Positions 35,982-47,519 of a stretch of DNA of 64,000 nt are shown here, piece after piece. The DNA comes from Rhinopomastus cyanomelas. Taxonomy: Eukaryota; Chordata; Aves; Bucerotiformes; Rhinopomastidae. Position numbers and translations under genes: made by a program. The stretch lies in contig VXBP01002229.1 of the NCBI GenBank assembly GCA_013400115.1, forward strand, positions 1-64,000, read 5' to 3'. The notes beneath the pieces were generated by a model that was given only the letters and a program-made list of their open reading frames with translations, was not told where the DNA came from and made no database searches. Within the stretch, counting starts at the first letter, position 1. Every line of letters starts with the position of its first letter.

Positions 35982-36062
35982 TCTCCAGCCAACTTCAGTT
36001 GCTACTAGAGACTCCTGATGAGCCAGAACCTCTTGCCTTCAGGACAGCGGGCTGAAGAGGAG
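35932..36062 (-). CDS. BNIP2: BNIP2 first coding exon (coding part 35932-35981)
   Basis: The exon probably begins at 36062 after an acceptor ending TTCCTGCAG. It carries 5' UTR with an in-frame TGA at 36039-36041, then ATG at 35981 and 16 codons (MEGVEFKEEWQDEDFP) plus AG. The donor is AG/GT followed by a long T run, a weak match to the consensus. An upstream noncoding exon in the 39-kb CpG island is expected. Confidence 0.9.
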
Positions 36063-36451
36063 CTGCAGGAACAGAACAGAAGATGCTGGTTCAATACTAC
36101 CCTAATTCCCAAACTTGCAACACATCTTTTCACTTCTCATCAAGTTGAGGTGTTATGCAGAAAAAAAACCTAAACAACCCCAAAACCAGGTAACAAATTA
36201 TGATTTCTTTTCCATACAAAACTGTTTATAGAATGGCATATTACCCCAAAGTTCATATCAGAAAGGATCTCATGTACACCAACGCCCTGCTCAAAAGGAT
36301 CAACCTCTCAGGCAAAATAAAGGACTGAAGCAACCTAATAATCTAGTATTATACCAGTTCACGCCAAACTAAGAAACTTGACAGCTCTCTAGATTCTACA
36401 GAAGATAGAACAAGGCATATATTTAGAAACAAACCAACAAATGCTACACAA

Positions 36452-36500
36452 ATCATAGAACCATAGAATCATTAGGGATTGGATGAGCCGATCCAAAACA
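36452..36500 (-). mobile_element. CR1 tail fragment
   Basis: AATCATAGAACCATAGAATC then ATTAGGGATTGGATGA is a CR1 3' terminus of about 50 bp, within BNIP2 intron 1. Confidence 0.65.
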
Positions 36501-36989
36501 CAACCTATTCTTAAAAAAAAAACCTAAACACCAAACCCATACACTTTAAAGATAACTATTTCAGAAAGCGTTTGCAGAGAACTCACCCTGTGACATGCAA
36601 GACAAGCTGTGGTTTTTCAGGCTCACCCATCACCAGCAACAAGGAATACCCAATAATGGAACATAAGACACCATTGTGCTGACATACAAGTCCAAGCCAG
36701 TCGAAGCCTTTGGCTATTTTGGCTCAAAATATTGGCAGGAACAGATACAATAGTCAATGGATGTGAAAATCAATCCTGACAAAACCAGAAGACAGTAATG
36801 TTTTTAAATGCAAAGAAGCAATGAACACAGTAACAGCAGAAAGCACAAAGTAGCAATGCAAGCAATTAACTTTTTGCATGGTTAAAACCAAAACAGGTCA
36901 CAATTACTGTTCTGCACTACTGCCTTGCACAACAAACCTCCATGTCTCTCCTCCTGACCTGATTACAGCTACAGACTGATTTTAAAATG

Positions 36990-37395
36990 TCCTACCATGC
37001 TTAACCCCTAGGTCCTACGCTACTCTCCAACAGGTCAGTCCCCAGCCTATACTGGTAGCTGGGGTTGTTCTTGCCCTGAAGTAAGACTATGCTTACCCTT
37101 GTTACAGTTCATCACATTTCTCTCTGCCCATCTCTCCAGCCTGTCCAGGTCCCACTGAATGGCAGCACAGTCTGCAGGGGTGTCAACAATACCACCCAGC
37201 TTTGTGTCATCAGCAAACTTGCTGACAGTGCATGCCAATCCCTCATCCAAATCATCAATTAATAGATTGAACAGGACTGGTCTCAGTACCAACCCCTGGG
37301 GCACTCCACTAGATACTGGCCCCCAACCAGACTCTGACCACTACTTTCTGACTTCTACCCTGTAGCCAGTTCATGATCCACCTTACTACCTGAAA
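36990..37395 (-). mobile_element. CR1 ORF2 reverse-transcriptase fragment in BNIP2 intron 1
   Basis: Minus-strand frames read WIMNWLQGRSQKVVV, then after a frameshift LFNLLIDDLDEG, SKFADDTKLGG (the RT active-site block, FADD) and CAAIQWDLDRLERWAE. Broken by frameshifts and inactive. Confidence 0.88.
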
Positions 37396-38929
37396 ATCGA
37401 GAGCACACTGACACCAATAACCAAAGTATATGCTTATTTTACTGACATTTCCCTGCTCCAGTAACACAGAAAATTGAAGCAGAATTTCTAGAGGGCAGCA
37501 ATCTGGTTTCTCTTTTACAGTCTGACTCTTGTTTTTTTTTTCAGCCCCTGCACTACTCAGTTGCTGAGAAAATGTGCCAGTGCGCACACTCTCCAAGAAA
37601 TTGCCCCTGCAATTATCCTTGCAAATCTCCTTCTATTTGCTCTTTTTGTTTAATATACTGTTTGGAAAGTTTCCTGCTGTTTGAAATCATATTACTTTCT
37701 CCATGAAACAAGTCCTTTCTATCATTACGATGATGACATTCTCAGCACAGTTTCTCCCGGCTATCAACTAGCCGAGTATTTGCAACAATCAATTTTAGGT
37801 AACTGCTTGGAGATAAAATCATGCTTTGATTAGTAGCAACAGCAAGCTCATATAGTTCTTTATTTGTTGCAAAGAAACAAAGCACACCCACAAACCAACC
37901 CAATCACTAGGGTTATAAGTTAATTTTCACTGTTCTGTCATTAATACCAAGCCGCCTTACCTGCCCTTTAAAAAATTTAATTAACAGCTAAACAGACTTC
38001 AATCTCTGCCAGATATTTAAGGGGGAAAAAAGGAACTAAATGTACGAATAATGTTATTCGTAGACATCTCTTGTAAAAGTGGTTTTTCACCTTTGAGTCC
38101 TAGGAATAATGCACAAATAAATAGAACACATGTGTTTATACAATCCCATCTGCCTAACTGAAGGCCTGTATTTGTAGAAGCATTTCAAGTAGAAGAAATA
38201 TAACATTTATTTTACAAGGCAATTGAAGTGATGAAACCACTACATCTATGCACCTGAGTGACAAAAAACAGCATCCTGTTCCAGAAAGTCAAAGTCAATT
38301 TCAAAAAGAAGTTAATAGCCTACTTATTTATTTTACAGCAAGCCCAAAGTAAGGTACAGAGGTATTTTCTGGTAGACACATCCACATAGTGCAGCTCACT
38401 AAAACTTTTAAACGTTTGTACAATCCCACTGGCTTTTAGAATGTGATCACATCAGCGCGACCCCATGAAGCACTTCCAAACATTCATGTGTGAAGAGGGA
38501 CATTCTAACTTTATTACTTGCAAGTCTGCACAATCAGGTGATGCAGAAATCAGCCAGCTAAAATAGAAACATTTCCAAGACGCTCTTACTGCCTTTGCTG
38601 AGGTTTTCCTACTTGCCAGAACAATAGCAGAACTTGCCTTGCTGAGTCACCAACAATCATTTAAAGGTAAACGCTAAGCTGTCAGGCAACAATCAATATT
38701 CCTTTGCAGGGATAACCGGAAACGATCGTTTACCACTCAGTGTATAACATTAGTAGCCGGAAATAAGGACAAACTAAAATAAAAAGCACTAAAAAGTAAT
38801 TCTGACCCTGCGAGAACTCTGTACTAGGCATTCGTTAATTCTACAGCAGGAAGTCTTTCCATTAACTCATCCCTCTCCCTATTAAGCCACACATGGCTGG
38901 GAGCGTGGAGGCTGGGGGGAGCTCGCTAA

Positions 38930-39640
38930 GTCTCCATAGCTGAAGACATGCCTCAGCCTCAACAGCGATTATCAGGCTGGTTTGCGCTCGCTGGCAGGTC
39001 GAGGGAAGGGTCTGCCAAGGCCAACACCTCCGCTTCCAGCGCCCGTAGGCAGCCTGAGGAAGCCAGGGGCCGAGTACCACTACCCCGTGCCCGGAACTCC
39101 CGGCTGAGCCCCGCCTTGCGCCCGCACAACTCGGCCAGGCCGCACCGCGTCTGCCGACTCGTCATTCCCACCCTTTCCGCGCCGCACCGCACCTGGCAAA
39201 AAGCCTTGGGGATGGCAGGGCGGTGCGGGACGGGCCCAGCCGCGGCCTCGCCCGCACCGCGGAAGGGCCCCGCTCAGCCGTACGCCCCTGCTCACCCGGA
39301 AGCGCAAGTCCCACCGGCGTCACGTGACAGCGCTGCACATGCGCCGGATAACGCCGCGGTCGCCCCTCCACCCCCGCTGACCGGCCCCACCCCCGGGCTG
39401 TTCGCGCGTGCGCACTCGCTCCTGCTCCTCGAGGGGTGTGGCCGTGGGGTTCGCGCGTCGGCGATAGCGCAGGAGGCGATACCTGGGTGGGGCCGCGGAC
39501 GACAGTTGTGTGTGTGTTAGCCTGTCCGTCCCTGCCCTAGCCCTCAGCAGCGTCCACCTCATCTGAGGACAATCCGTGGTGAGGGGGATTCCTCCCCGCC
39601 GCCGGGGCAGCCGCTGCTCACGGGAACGAAATGTAAAATG
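38930..39640 (-). promoter_or_regulatory. BNIP2: CpG-island promoter of BNIP2
   Basis: The most CpG-dense block in the window lies about 3 kb upstream of the BNIP2 start codon. It contains an extended E-box GTCACGTGAC (39319-39328), an NRF1-like GCGCGTGCGCA (39404-39414) and an ETS-type CCGGAAG (39296-39302). A donor-like CCGG/GTGAGC on the minus strand (exon end about 39296) fits a noncoding first exon. The block could also fire divergently. Assignment to BNIP2 rests on position and on known human gene structure. Confidence 0.75.
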
Positions 39641-39897
39641 AGCTAGCTTAAGTGTAGATAAAGGAGAAACGCAGTAGCTTAAAACGGCAAACAGCAAAAG
39701 AAGACTCTTGTCACCTGTGAAAGCGACAGAAGATACCAGATACTCCATCCTTAGCCCAACACATATTTCTGTCTGCTCCCAGCTGCACACTAAACTTTCT
39801 GCTGCTCATGTACCTACCGCAGAACTTCATACGCCTGTAGCATCCCAGCTTTTAATTCTGAGGAGGTGATTATGCGACTTTTGTGACTAAGGTATCC

Positions 39898-41460
39898 TAG
39901 AATCATAGAATCATAGAATCATAGAATCATAACGGATCAGAAGGGACCTCGAAAGATCATCTAGTCCAATCCCCCTGCCACAGCATGATCACCTAAACCA
40001 AGTCACTCAGGAACCCGTCCAGTCGGGTCTTGAACATCTCCAGTGAGGGAGACTCCACGACCCCCCTGGGCAGCCTGTTCCAGTGCTCCGTCACCCTCAC
40101 CGTGAAGAAGTTCCTTCTCAGGTTGATGTGGAACCTCCTGTGTTCCAGCTTACAACCATTGCCCCTCGTCCTATCACTACATGACACTGAGAAGAGCCCA
40201 GCTCCATCCTCCTGACACCCACCCCTCAAATATTTGTAGACATTAATGAGGTCACCCCTCAGTCTCCTCTTCTCCAAGCTAAAGAGACCCAGCTCCCCCA
40301 ACCTCTCCTCATAAGGGAGGTGTTCCTCCTCTTATCATCTTTGTTGCCCTACGCTGAACTCTCTCCAGCAGCTCCACATCCCTCTTGAACTGAGGAGCCC
40401 AGAACTGGACACAATACTCCAGNNNNNNNNNNNNNNNNNNNNNNNNNNNNNNNNNNNNNNNNNNNNNNNNNNNNNNNNNNNNNNNNNNNNNNNNNNNNNN
40501 NNNNNNNNNNNNNNNNNNNNNNNNNNNNNNNNNNNNNNNNNNNNNNNNNNNNNNNNNNNNNNNNNNNNNNNNNNNNNNNNNNNNNNNNNNNNNNNNNNNN
40601 NNNNNNNNNNNNNNNNNNNNNNNNNNNNNNNNNNNNNNNNNNNNNNNNNNNNNNNNNNNNNNNNNNNNNNNNNNNNNNNNNNNNNNNNNNNNNNNNNNNN
40701 NNNNNNNNNNNNNNNNNNNNNNNNNNNNNNNNNNNNNNNNNNNNNNNNNNNNNNNNNNNNNNNNNNNNNNNNNNNNNNNNNNNNNNNNNNNNNNNNNNNN
40801 NNNNNNNNNNNNNNNNNNNNNNNNNNNNNNNNNNNNNNNNNNNNNNNNNNNNNNNNNNNNNNNNNNNNNNNNNNNNNNNNNNNNNNNNNNNNNNNNNNNN
40901 NNNNNNNNNNNNNNNNNNNNNNNNNNNNNNNNNNNNNNNNNNNNNNNNNNNNNNNNNNNNNNNNNNNNNNNNNNNNNNNNNNNNNNNNNNNNNNNCTCCT
41001 CTGTAGTCTGGGGTCTAATGTCAACACAACCCTTAGCAGTATAGACAGATGCAAAGAAAGCGTTAAGTATCTCTGCCTTCTCTGCATCCTCTGTTTCCAG
41101 GGTACCCACCTCATTCTGCAGGGGGCCTACGCTGCCTCTAGTTTTACTTTTACTTGCTATATATTTGAAGAAGCTTTTTTTGCTGCCTTTGACCTCTCTT
41201 GCAAGGTTTAATTCCAAGGAGGCCTTGGCTTTTCTAGTTGCATCCCTACATTCCCTCACCAGAGCCTTTGTAATCACCCCGTGGCCACCCCCTCCTTCCA
41301 TGACTTATAGGCTTGCTTCTTCCTCTTCAGTTTGCTTAGTAGTTCCCTGGTTAACCACACGGGTCTTTTGGCCCCCTTCCTTGACTTATTCCTTGTTGGG
41401 ATACTCATTTCTTGTGCTTCTAGAAAGCATCTTTGAATGTTTGCCAGGTACTTGCTTAGA
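39898..41460 (-). mobile_element. Long CR1 copy interrupted by assembly gap
   Basis: The left end carries about four copies of the 8-bp tail unit (ATCATAGA, 39898-39931), then the conserved 3' region with minus reading RRLRGDLINVYKYL and TEHWNRLPRGVVESP. Right of the N run the minus strand reads KKSFFKYIASKSK and EKAEILNAFFASVY, the N-terminal side of the RT domain. The copy lacks the endonuclease and has frameshifts. Confidence 0.93.
40423..40995. other. Assembly gap (573 N)
   Basis: Run of undetermined bases inside a CR1 copy. Confidence 0.99.
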
Positions 41461-41639
41461 TGTTAAAGGTTGGATGTCAGAAGATGTCAGCCTGCTGACT
41501 TGGTTGGACTTATTCCAGAATGAGCTGGATACAACTGAGCTCTGAAGGTGAAGGGTGTCTGTGATTCTTAGTAGAACGGAAAAGATAAATTCTCTTTTCT
41601 GGGCTGCTCTGCTAGCATGAGTCAAACTGCCACCGCTGG

Positions 41640-41880
41640 ATGGTTTGATGACCCCTTGTTGTATCAGCAGACCTCAGTTTGCCCAGGAAGGCTGTGGATG
41701 TTCAAATGTTCAAGACCAGGCTGGATGAGGCTCTGGGCAACCTGGTCTGGTGACCAAAAAAACCTGCCTGGATGTGTTCCTGTGCATCTTGGTCTAGGTG
41801 ATCCTGCTGTGGCAGGGGGGTTGGACTAGATGATCTTTCGAGGTCCCTTCCAGTCCCTAATGATTCTATGATTCTAAGTG
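41640..41880 (+). mobile_element. CR1 3' end
   Basis: TTCAAGACCAGGCTGGATGA, GATGTGTTCCTGTGCATC, GGACTAGATGATCTTTCGAG and the tail TAATGATTCTATGATTCTA, in plus orientation, facing the neighbouring minus copy. Confidence 0.9.
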
Positions 41881-41884
41881 TTAG

Positions 41885-43345
41885 AGTATACATTTTGAAG
41901 GAACAGTGTTCCTTATGGTTCACATAAAGGAGAAAAAATATATTAAATTACACTTATGGATAATCACTGCCTGATAGATAATCTTCCTTGTCTTTAAAAT
42001 AAAATAAAAAGCCATCAGTACTTATTAAATCAAAAGGCTGAAAGTTTTTCAGCAAATTAAAAGCTTTAAGAATAAGTAAGCATCATACTGAATACTTCTA
42101 ATGCTTTTCTAAATGTGCTTCTGTTGCTGATAGTCTTAAAACCAGGTCCACGCTGGTGTCCTGACAGTTGTGCAGTTTCCCGTGTCTTACACGGGGTGGC
42201 ACAAAATAGCTGGAAATCGCTCAAGTGTAGCCTAGAAAACAAGCAAACAAGAGGTCAGAGCCAACTACTAGGGAATGTTGAATAATTCTATTTTTAAACA
42301 TCAGACAATTGCAAATACACACTGTTTCCTACATGAAAGCTTTACCAAAGAGAATGAGCTTGGAGAAATAATGTTCTGTTGCATTAATTTTGTCCTGTAC
42401 GTGGGGAAAAATGCCACTGTTACACAATTTCGTGCCTGACAATTCACAATTAACCTCTAAAAAGAAAGTAGTCATGAAATACAACAAAATATAAACTGTT
42501 CACCTTTTTCATGTCTTTTTGCCCATTTTACTTATCAGAAAAGTATTTTCTAGTAATTTTAAAAAAGAACCCAACAAACAGATTAAAAATTTTGCCCATT
42601 CGGGTGGTTCAAGCAACAGCTCCGAAATGCTGAAAGTTTAAAACAGTCATTTGAAAGTCTGTCTCTGTGGGGCTGGGGACAGTGAGTCTCACCACAGTCT
42701 GTCTGTGTACCCAAGTACTTCTCCCCAAATGTCCTCGAGCTACTTATGACTGCTGTGGTGGAGCAGTTCTTCTGAAGCAGACCTGCATTTTGCCATCTAG
42801 AGCTCCTCCCTGGCACTTGGCCTTTTTCTCTCTCTCTCACTGCTGAGAAGTCAAGGTCTAAGTGAAGATCTCGCGTCTGGAATTCAGCTAGAGAAGTATA
42901 AAAGTACAAAAACCACGACAGTCAAACCAAATCCCAGACCTTTGCCGTTTCAGGGCCATAGCTATTACCTATGTACAGAAGATAATCTGTTTATCCTCTG
43001 TGTGTACAATTTTATGGGGGTTTTAATATATTTTTTCTATTGTAGAGCATCGCTGTTTGTTGGGTGCAAATGGCCAAACTGGTATGAGGGAAAGACAGAG
43101 CCAGCTTGCTGGCTGTGAGAATCTTCATGTCTCCATTTGGGCAAGGGCACATAATGATTCACAGATCTTCATTAGCATTCAAACAGGAATTTTCTGCCTG
43201 CAAGTGAAAGGTACTAAAGACTTTGCTATTAATATAATATTTTATAACTACTGTTCCCTCAAGAAAAGTAGAAATTAATCCTACATTTCATTTTGGTTGA
43301 AAACTGACAGACCCACTGACTGTGGAAATGTGGAAAAGTAAAAGC
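41885..43345. other. Intergenic, nothing recognised
   Basis: AT-rich sequence beyond the BNIP2 promoter; no gene or repeat recognised. Confidence 0.45.
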
Positions 43346-43349
43346 AATA

Positions 43350-43645
43350 ATAGAATCACAGAATCATTAGGGATTGGAGGGGACCTCAAAAGATCATCCA
43401 GTCCAATCCCCCTGCCACACCAGGATCACCTAGACCAAGATGCACAGGAACACATCCAGGCAGGTTTTAAATGTCTCCAGTGAAGGAGACTCCACAGCCA
43501 CCCTGGGCAGCCTGTTCCAGTGCTCCGTCACCCTCACCGTGAAGAAGTTCCTTCTCAGGTTGATGTGGAACCTCCTGTATTCCAGCTGACACCCATTGCC
43601 CCTCATCCTATCACTAGATGACTTTGAGAAGATCCTCTTCCAGAT
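43350..43645 (-). mobile_element. CR1 3' end
   Basis: AATAGAATCACAGAATCATT at the left, CAGTCCAATCCCCCTGCC and the 3' region; minus frame gives CQLEYRRFHINLRRNFF and TEHWNRLPR. It ends at about the DRMRGNG block. Confidence 0.92.
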
Positions 43646-43649
43646 AAAT

Positions 43650-46600
43650 ACCACTAGTCAGCTCTAGTGCACCAGCACAATTGCAGATAGACATGTGGCT
43701 CTCTACTGTTAACTTACGTTTCTTAATTTGTACTAGAAAGTCTCAGAAAAAGGAGACAGTGGCATGTAGGTGCAGATAAATATTGTTTTCTGAAGTTTTA
43801 TTTTCTCATAAGTATTTCTGACATGGTAAACATCTGACTGTTTCATAAAGAAACATCTGATCTTTGCCATTTGGGGTATCAGCTTAAAATTTACATGAAC
43901 ACAGCATTGCGGTAGACATTATCTTACTGTGGTCAGGAACCAGTACCAAGTGTGGATGAATCACACCAGGAAAGTGTTTATGCATCATCCAAACAACCCC
44001 TGCAACTTCCTTCACACAAACTCCGAAGCTGTCAGTTTGCATTTCTGTCTGTGCTGATGGTCAGGCTGTTGTTATTCACACTTGCATGCAGTAGGAATTC
44101 AGCAATACTTGGTGCAGCTCACTTTTTACAGTTTCTGAAAAAAACATGAAGTTCCCTGTTACATGGACAGAAGATATCTTTGCTGGTTGAGCTTCAGGGG
44201 AAAACTGGGTACAATTATATATTCTTTTAATTATTCATGATTTGGGTCTGAAGTGAATGTGTATACGTTTTTCACTTATTCACTTTATAAAATTCAAAAC
44301 TAAGCCCAGAAGCGGTTTTATTCTTGGCAGCATGACAAGTTTCCTTTCCTCAACGAAGCAGTCAAAGGAATTGTTCCTCAGAGAGTTTGTCATCCTCACG
44401 TATCCCAGAGACTTGGGAGGGGAGATGGCATTCATTACTTCCCCCAACACACAGATGCCTTTGCACTCCCTCCCTCCCTCCCTCTCCAACTGTGACAACA
44501 AGCCCATCTCAGAGGACTGCGTTTATAGCTGCCATGTGGTTTCATTTGTGTAGGTGATTTGCAGTTCATTAATCTGGGAAGCATTGCACAGTCCTGGTAA
44601 GGACAACGTAGCCATCCATATTCTGATTGTTCCGCCTCCTATCGCTGATGCAACACACGGTTTAGAGAGAGGGAGTTTGCTCTGTTTTGCAGCACAAGTG
44701 GAGCAAAAGCAGCTCAGGAGCCAAAGCTGATGTAAACACACATTAGGAAATTGTTTTGATCTGGCCTATCAGGCTGCTGGCAACGCACTGTGCTTCCTTG
44801 GGAGACATGCAAATTTATGGGACACAACTTGACGTGATTAAGGCAATGCATACAGAAGACCTAAGTGCCCTTCGGCAAGAGAATGATGTTAAGAACCAGT
44901 GATTTCCTTACATTCTTGGCAGTGCAGGTGGGATCTTGAAATTAGGGGCCTCTTGCAGAATCTGCATAATTTAGGTACCGGGTCAGGTAATTTTAAACTA
45001 GGTTTTCCCAGGGTTTATGGTTGTATTATTATTAGCTGCCTGTCTTGCAGGAGAACCTAAGGACAACAGTCAATTTGTAGTCGTCAAAACCTAAATGAAT
45101 GATGATAGTGATAATAGCTTGTTGAGTCTGGAGACAACCAAAACCATCAAGAGTAGGAGTTACTATAATGCCACGGGGAGGCGTCAGCTTCTGCAGTTCA
45201 CTCACAGCAGTGGGGTTCTTCACTCTGAAATTTAATTATCAGAGACACTGACACTCCCCGTTGACAGACATGTGATCAGAATTCATCCACATACCTGAGT
45301 GGAGTCAGCTTGCTCTTGTGCCAGGGTTAATGAGGAATTACTGGTCACTACCTGGGAATCTAGGGGTAAGAATGGCTGAGCTTCAGGTGAAAGACTCCAT
45401 ACCCTATTACTACTCCCCCGAGCCAGCCTAGCAAATAGCTAACTGTAATATCTTAATTAGCCATGTGTTAGAATCAACCTTATTCTCCTTTGCAAGCTGT
45501 ACACTTGCTAATTACATTAGATAAGCACACAAGAGCATGAGCAAAACAGACATTAGTGCTGTGATGGGGCAGTTAGGTTTCACACTGTGGCAAGTCTGCT
45601 GTTGAAACTGCAGCCTTTAATTTTATGCATACAGAAGAATAAGGTGAACCATCATCTTTGCATGTTGGAGGACATCATCCTATTGGCCTCCTGGACACAC
45701 AAGAAAAGCTGTATCCCTTACCCTGTTAAGTGTGTCAAATGAAGAGAGTAGTAAGAGCACAAAGTGTGTCACCTTTTATCCAAAGAGCCTCCAACATCTG
45801 TGTTCTGCTGCTCTGAACACTCGTGAGCTCGAGCATCACTAGAGCTCTCCCGCGCTGGGTGTGCGGTGAAAGGAACAAGGAACGGTGGGTGGAGTGTGTT
45901 GTATTCTAGCCGTGCACAGCTGGCGGGGAATTCACTGGGGACTTGGACCATCTGGTGCAGCTGAGAGTCTGTGATGTTACACAGTGCCTTCATCAGGAAT
46001 AGGGACTTGGAAGAACATCACAAAGCGGTGATTCGTTTGCTGGTGCAAATTTCACCTTACACTGAGAGACTGAATCCTTCCAAAAATCACATTTTCCAGT
46101 TTGACCAACGCACAGTTGACAAATACTTGGTTGTCTAAGTTCTGTTATGTGACTAAGAAGTATAAAAGCATGTAGTTTCTTGTAGGTTTTTAGATCTAAT
46201 TAAATATATCCCCATTTTACCGTTTCAGAGCTAAAGTACTTACAATTATTTTTCCATCCTTCTCCATCAATACATAATTTCCTTGATATTTTCTCCACTA
46301 GTGCCTGGCATGAAATTAATTTTTAGTTGCAATTAGTGTCAAATTAATCCATAATGGAAAGTAGATAACAGCCGAGATGGAGTCTTAGATTTTGACAGAT
46401 TCTCTCATTTGGTTTAATGTTTTGTATATCTCCTTAAGCAAGCAAAGAGCTTGCCTCGGTGACCTCCTTCCTTCACACCTAGGCTGCTGGCCACAGATAG
46501 ACAGTGCCTTTGGTTATAGGGAAAACTAACTCACTTCTTACATTTCTGAATTCTGAGAGGGAGCCTTGTTAACCTTGGTTATATACATTTATTTTGCCAT

Positions 46601-47040
46601 TTTCAAGCCTGAAAATGATAGCTGAGCATTCATGGGTTATAACATACAACACTGATTTCATAGAAGTAGGTGAAAAATAAGCCAAATTTAACCAGTGGAA
46701 GTCAAGACATATCAATCAGAAGTCTGCTGGACTGGGAGGCTGAAAATGGGATAACAAGACCAGTCATCTCCGGATCAGTTTGTGGATCAAAAGGGTCTGA
46801 ACAGACCTCAATATCTTAGGACTCTGTTGTCTAGACTGATTAAAAAAAGAGGAAGCAAACAGACTGGTACTTTGATTTTGCTTATTGACTCGTTGTTTAT
46901 AAACACATTAGTACCCAAAATGCTTTAATTGGAGGTACCTAATTTTCTGAGCAGGTCTTCAGCTCCAACCTGTGATTCAACTCAGCTTGACTTTCTCTGA
47001 CAATTGAATATTTCCTGTTGTCTGCTCAGAGTCCCTCAGC
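43650..47040. other. Gene desert with possible conserved noncoding blocks
   Basis: No exon recognised. It contains a CCCT-type simple repeat near 44466-44486, an octamer ATGCAAAT at 44807-44814, and clusters of TAATTA/ATTAG homeodomain-type sites near 45450-45510 and 46315-46350. Confidence 0.4.
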
Positions 47041-47046
47041 CACTTT

Positions 47047-47515
47047 ACAGTATCACAGTAATGATAAGGTTAGAGATCATCCAGTCCAACCTGAATCCAA
47101 AGAAACCCCCATAATCCTAATATCTAGATCAGGCCACTCAGCACCTCACCCAGCCTAACCTTGAACACCTCCAGGGACGGCGACTCAACCACCTCTGTGG
47201 GCAGCCCATTCCAAAACCAGATCACTCTTGCAGTGAAAAATCTTTTCCTAATGTCAAGTCTAAACCTCCCCCGATAGAGCTTAAAACTATGACCTCTTGT
47301 CCTGTCTCCAGTGGCCAGGGAGAAAAGACCAACCCCTGCCTGACTACAACCACCTTTCAGATAGTTATAGACAGCGCTAAGGTCACCCCTGAGCCTCCTC
47401 TTTTCCAGGCTGAACAGACCCAGCTCCCTCAGCCTCTCCTCACAGGGCTGATCTTCCAGCCCCTTCCCCATTCCAGTTGCCCTTCTCTGGACCCATTCCA
47501 GCACTTCATTTTCTA
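47047..47515 (-). mobile_element. CR1 of a second subfamily, ORF2 C-terminus and 3' end
   Basis: Tail CAGTATCACAGTAATGATAA at the left. The minus strand holds an unbroken frame reading EVLEWVQRRATGMGKG, EERLRELGLFSLEKRRL and FWNGLPTEVVESPSLEVF, the CR1 ORF2 C-terminus. The tail and the CTTGAACACCTCCAGGGAC block differ from the commoner group here. Confidence 0.92.
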
Positions 47516-47519
47516 AGAC

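Noticed and set aside
38948..39520. 190-codon frame in the BNIP2 CpG island
   Set aside because: Composition-driven, no domain, and lies over the promoter.
40309..41301. 330-codon frame crossing the N gap
   Set aside because: Continuous only because N bases contain no stops. The ends are CR1 ORF2 fragments, not one protein.
45769..45993. 74-codon minus frame
   Set aside because: No domain or good exon borders; not distinguishable from chance.
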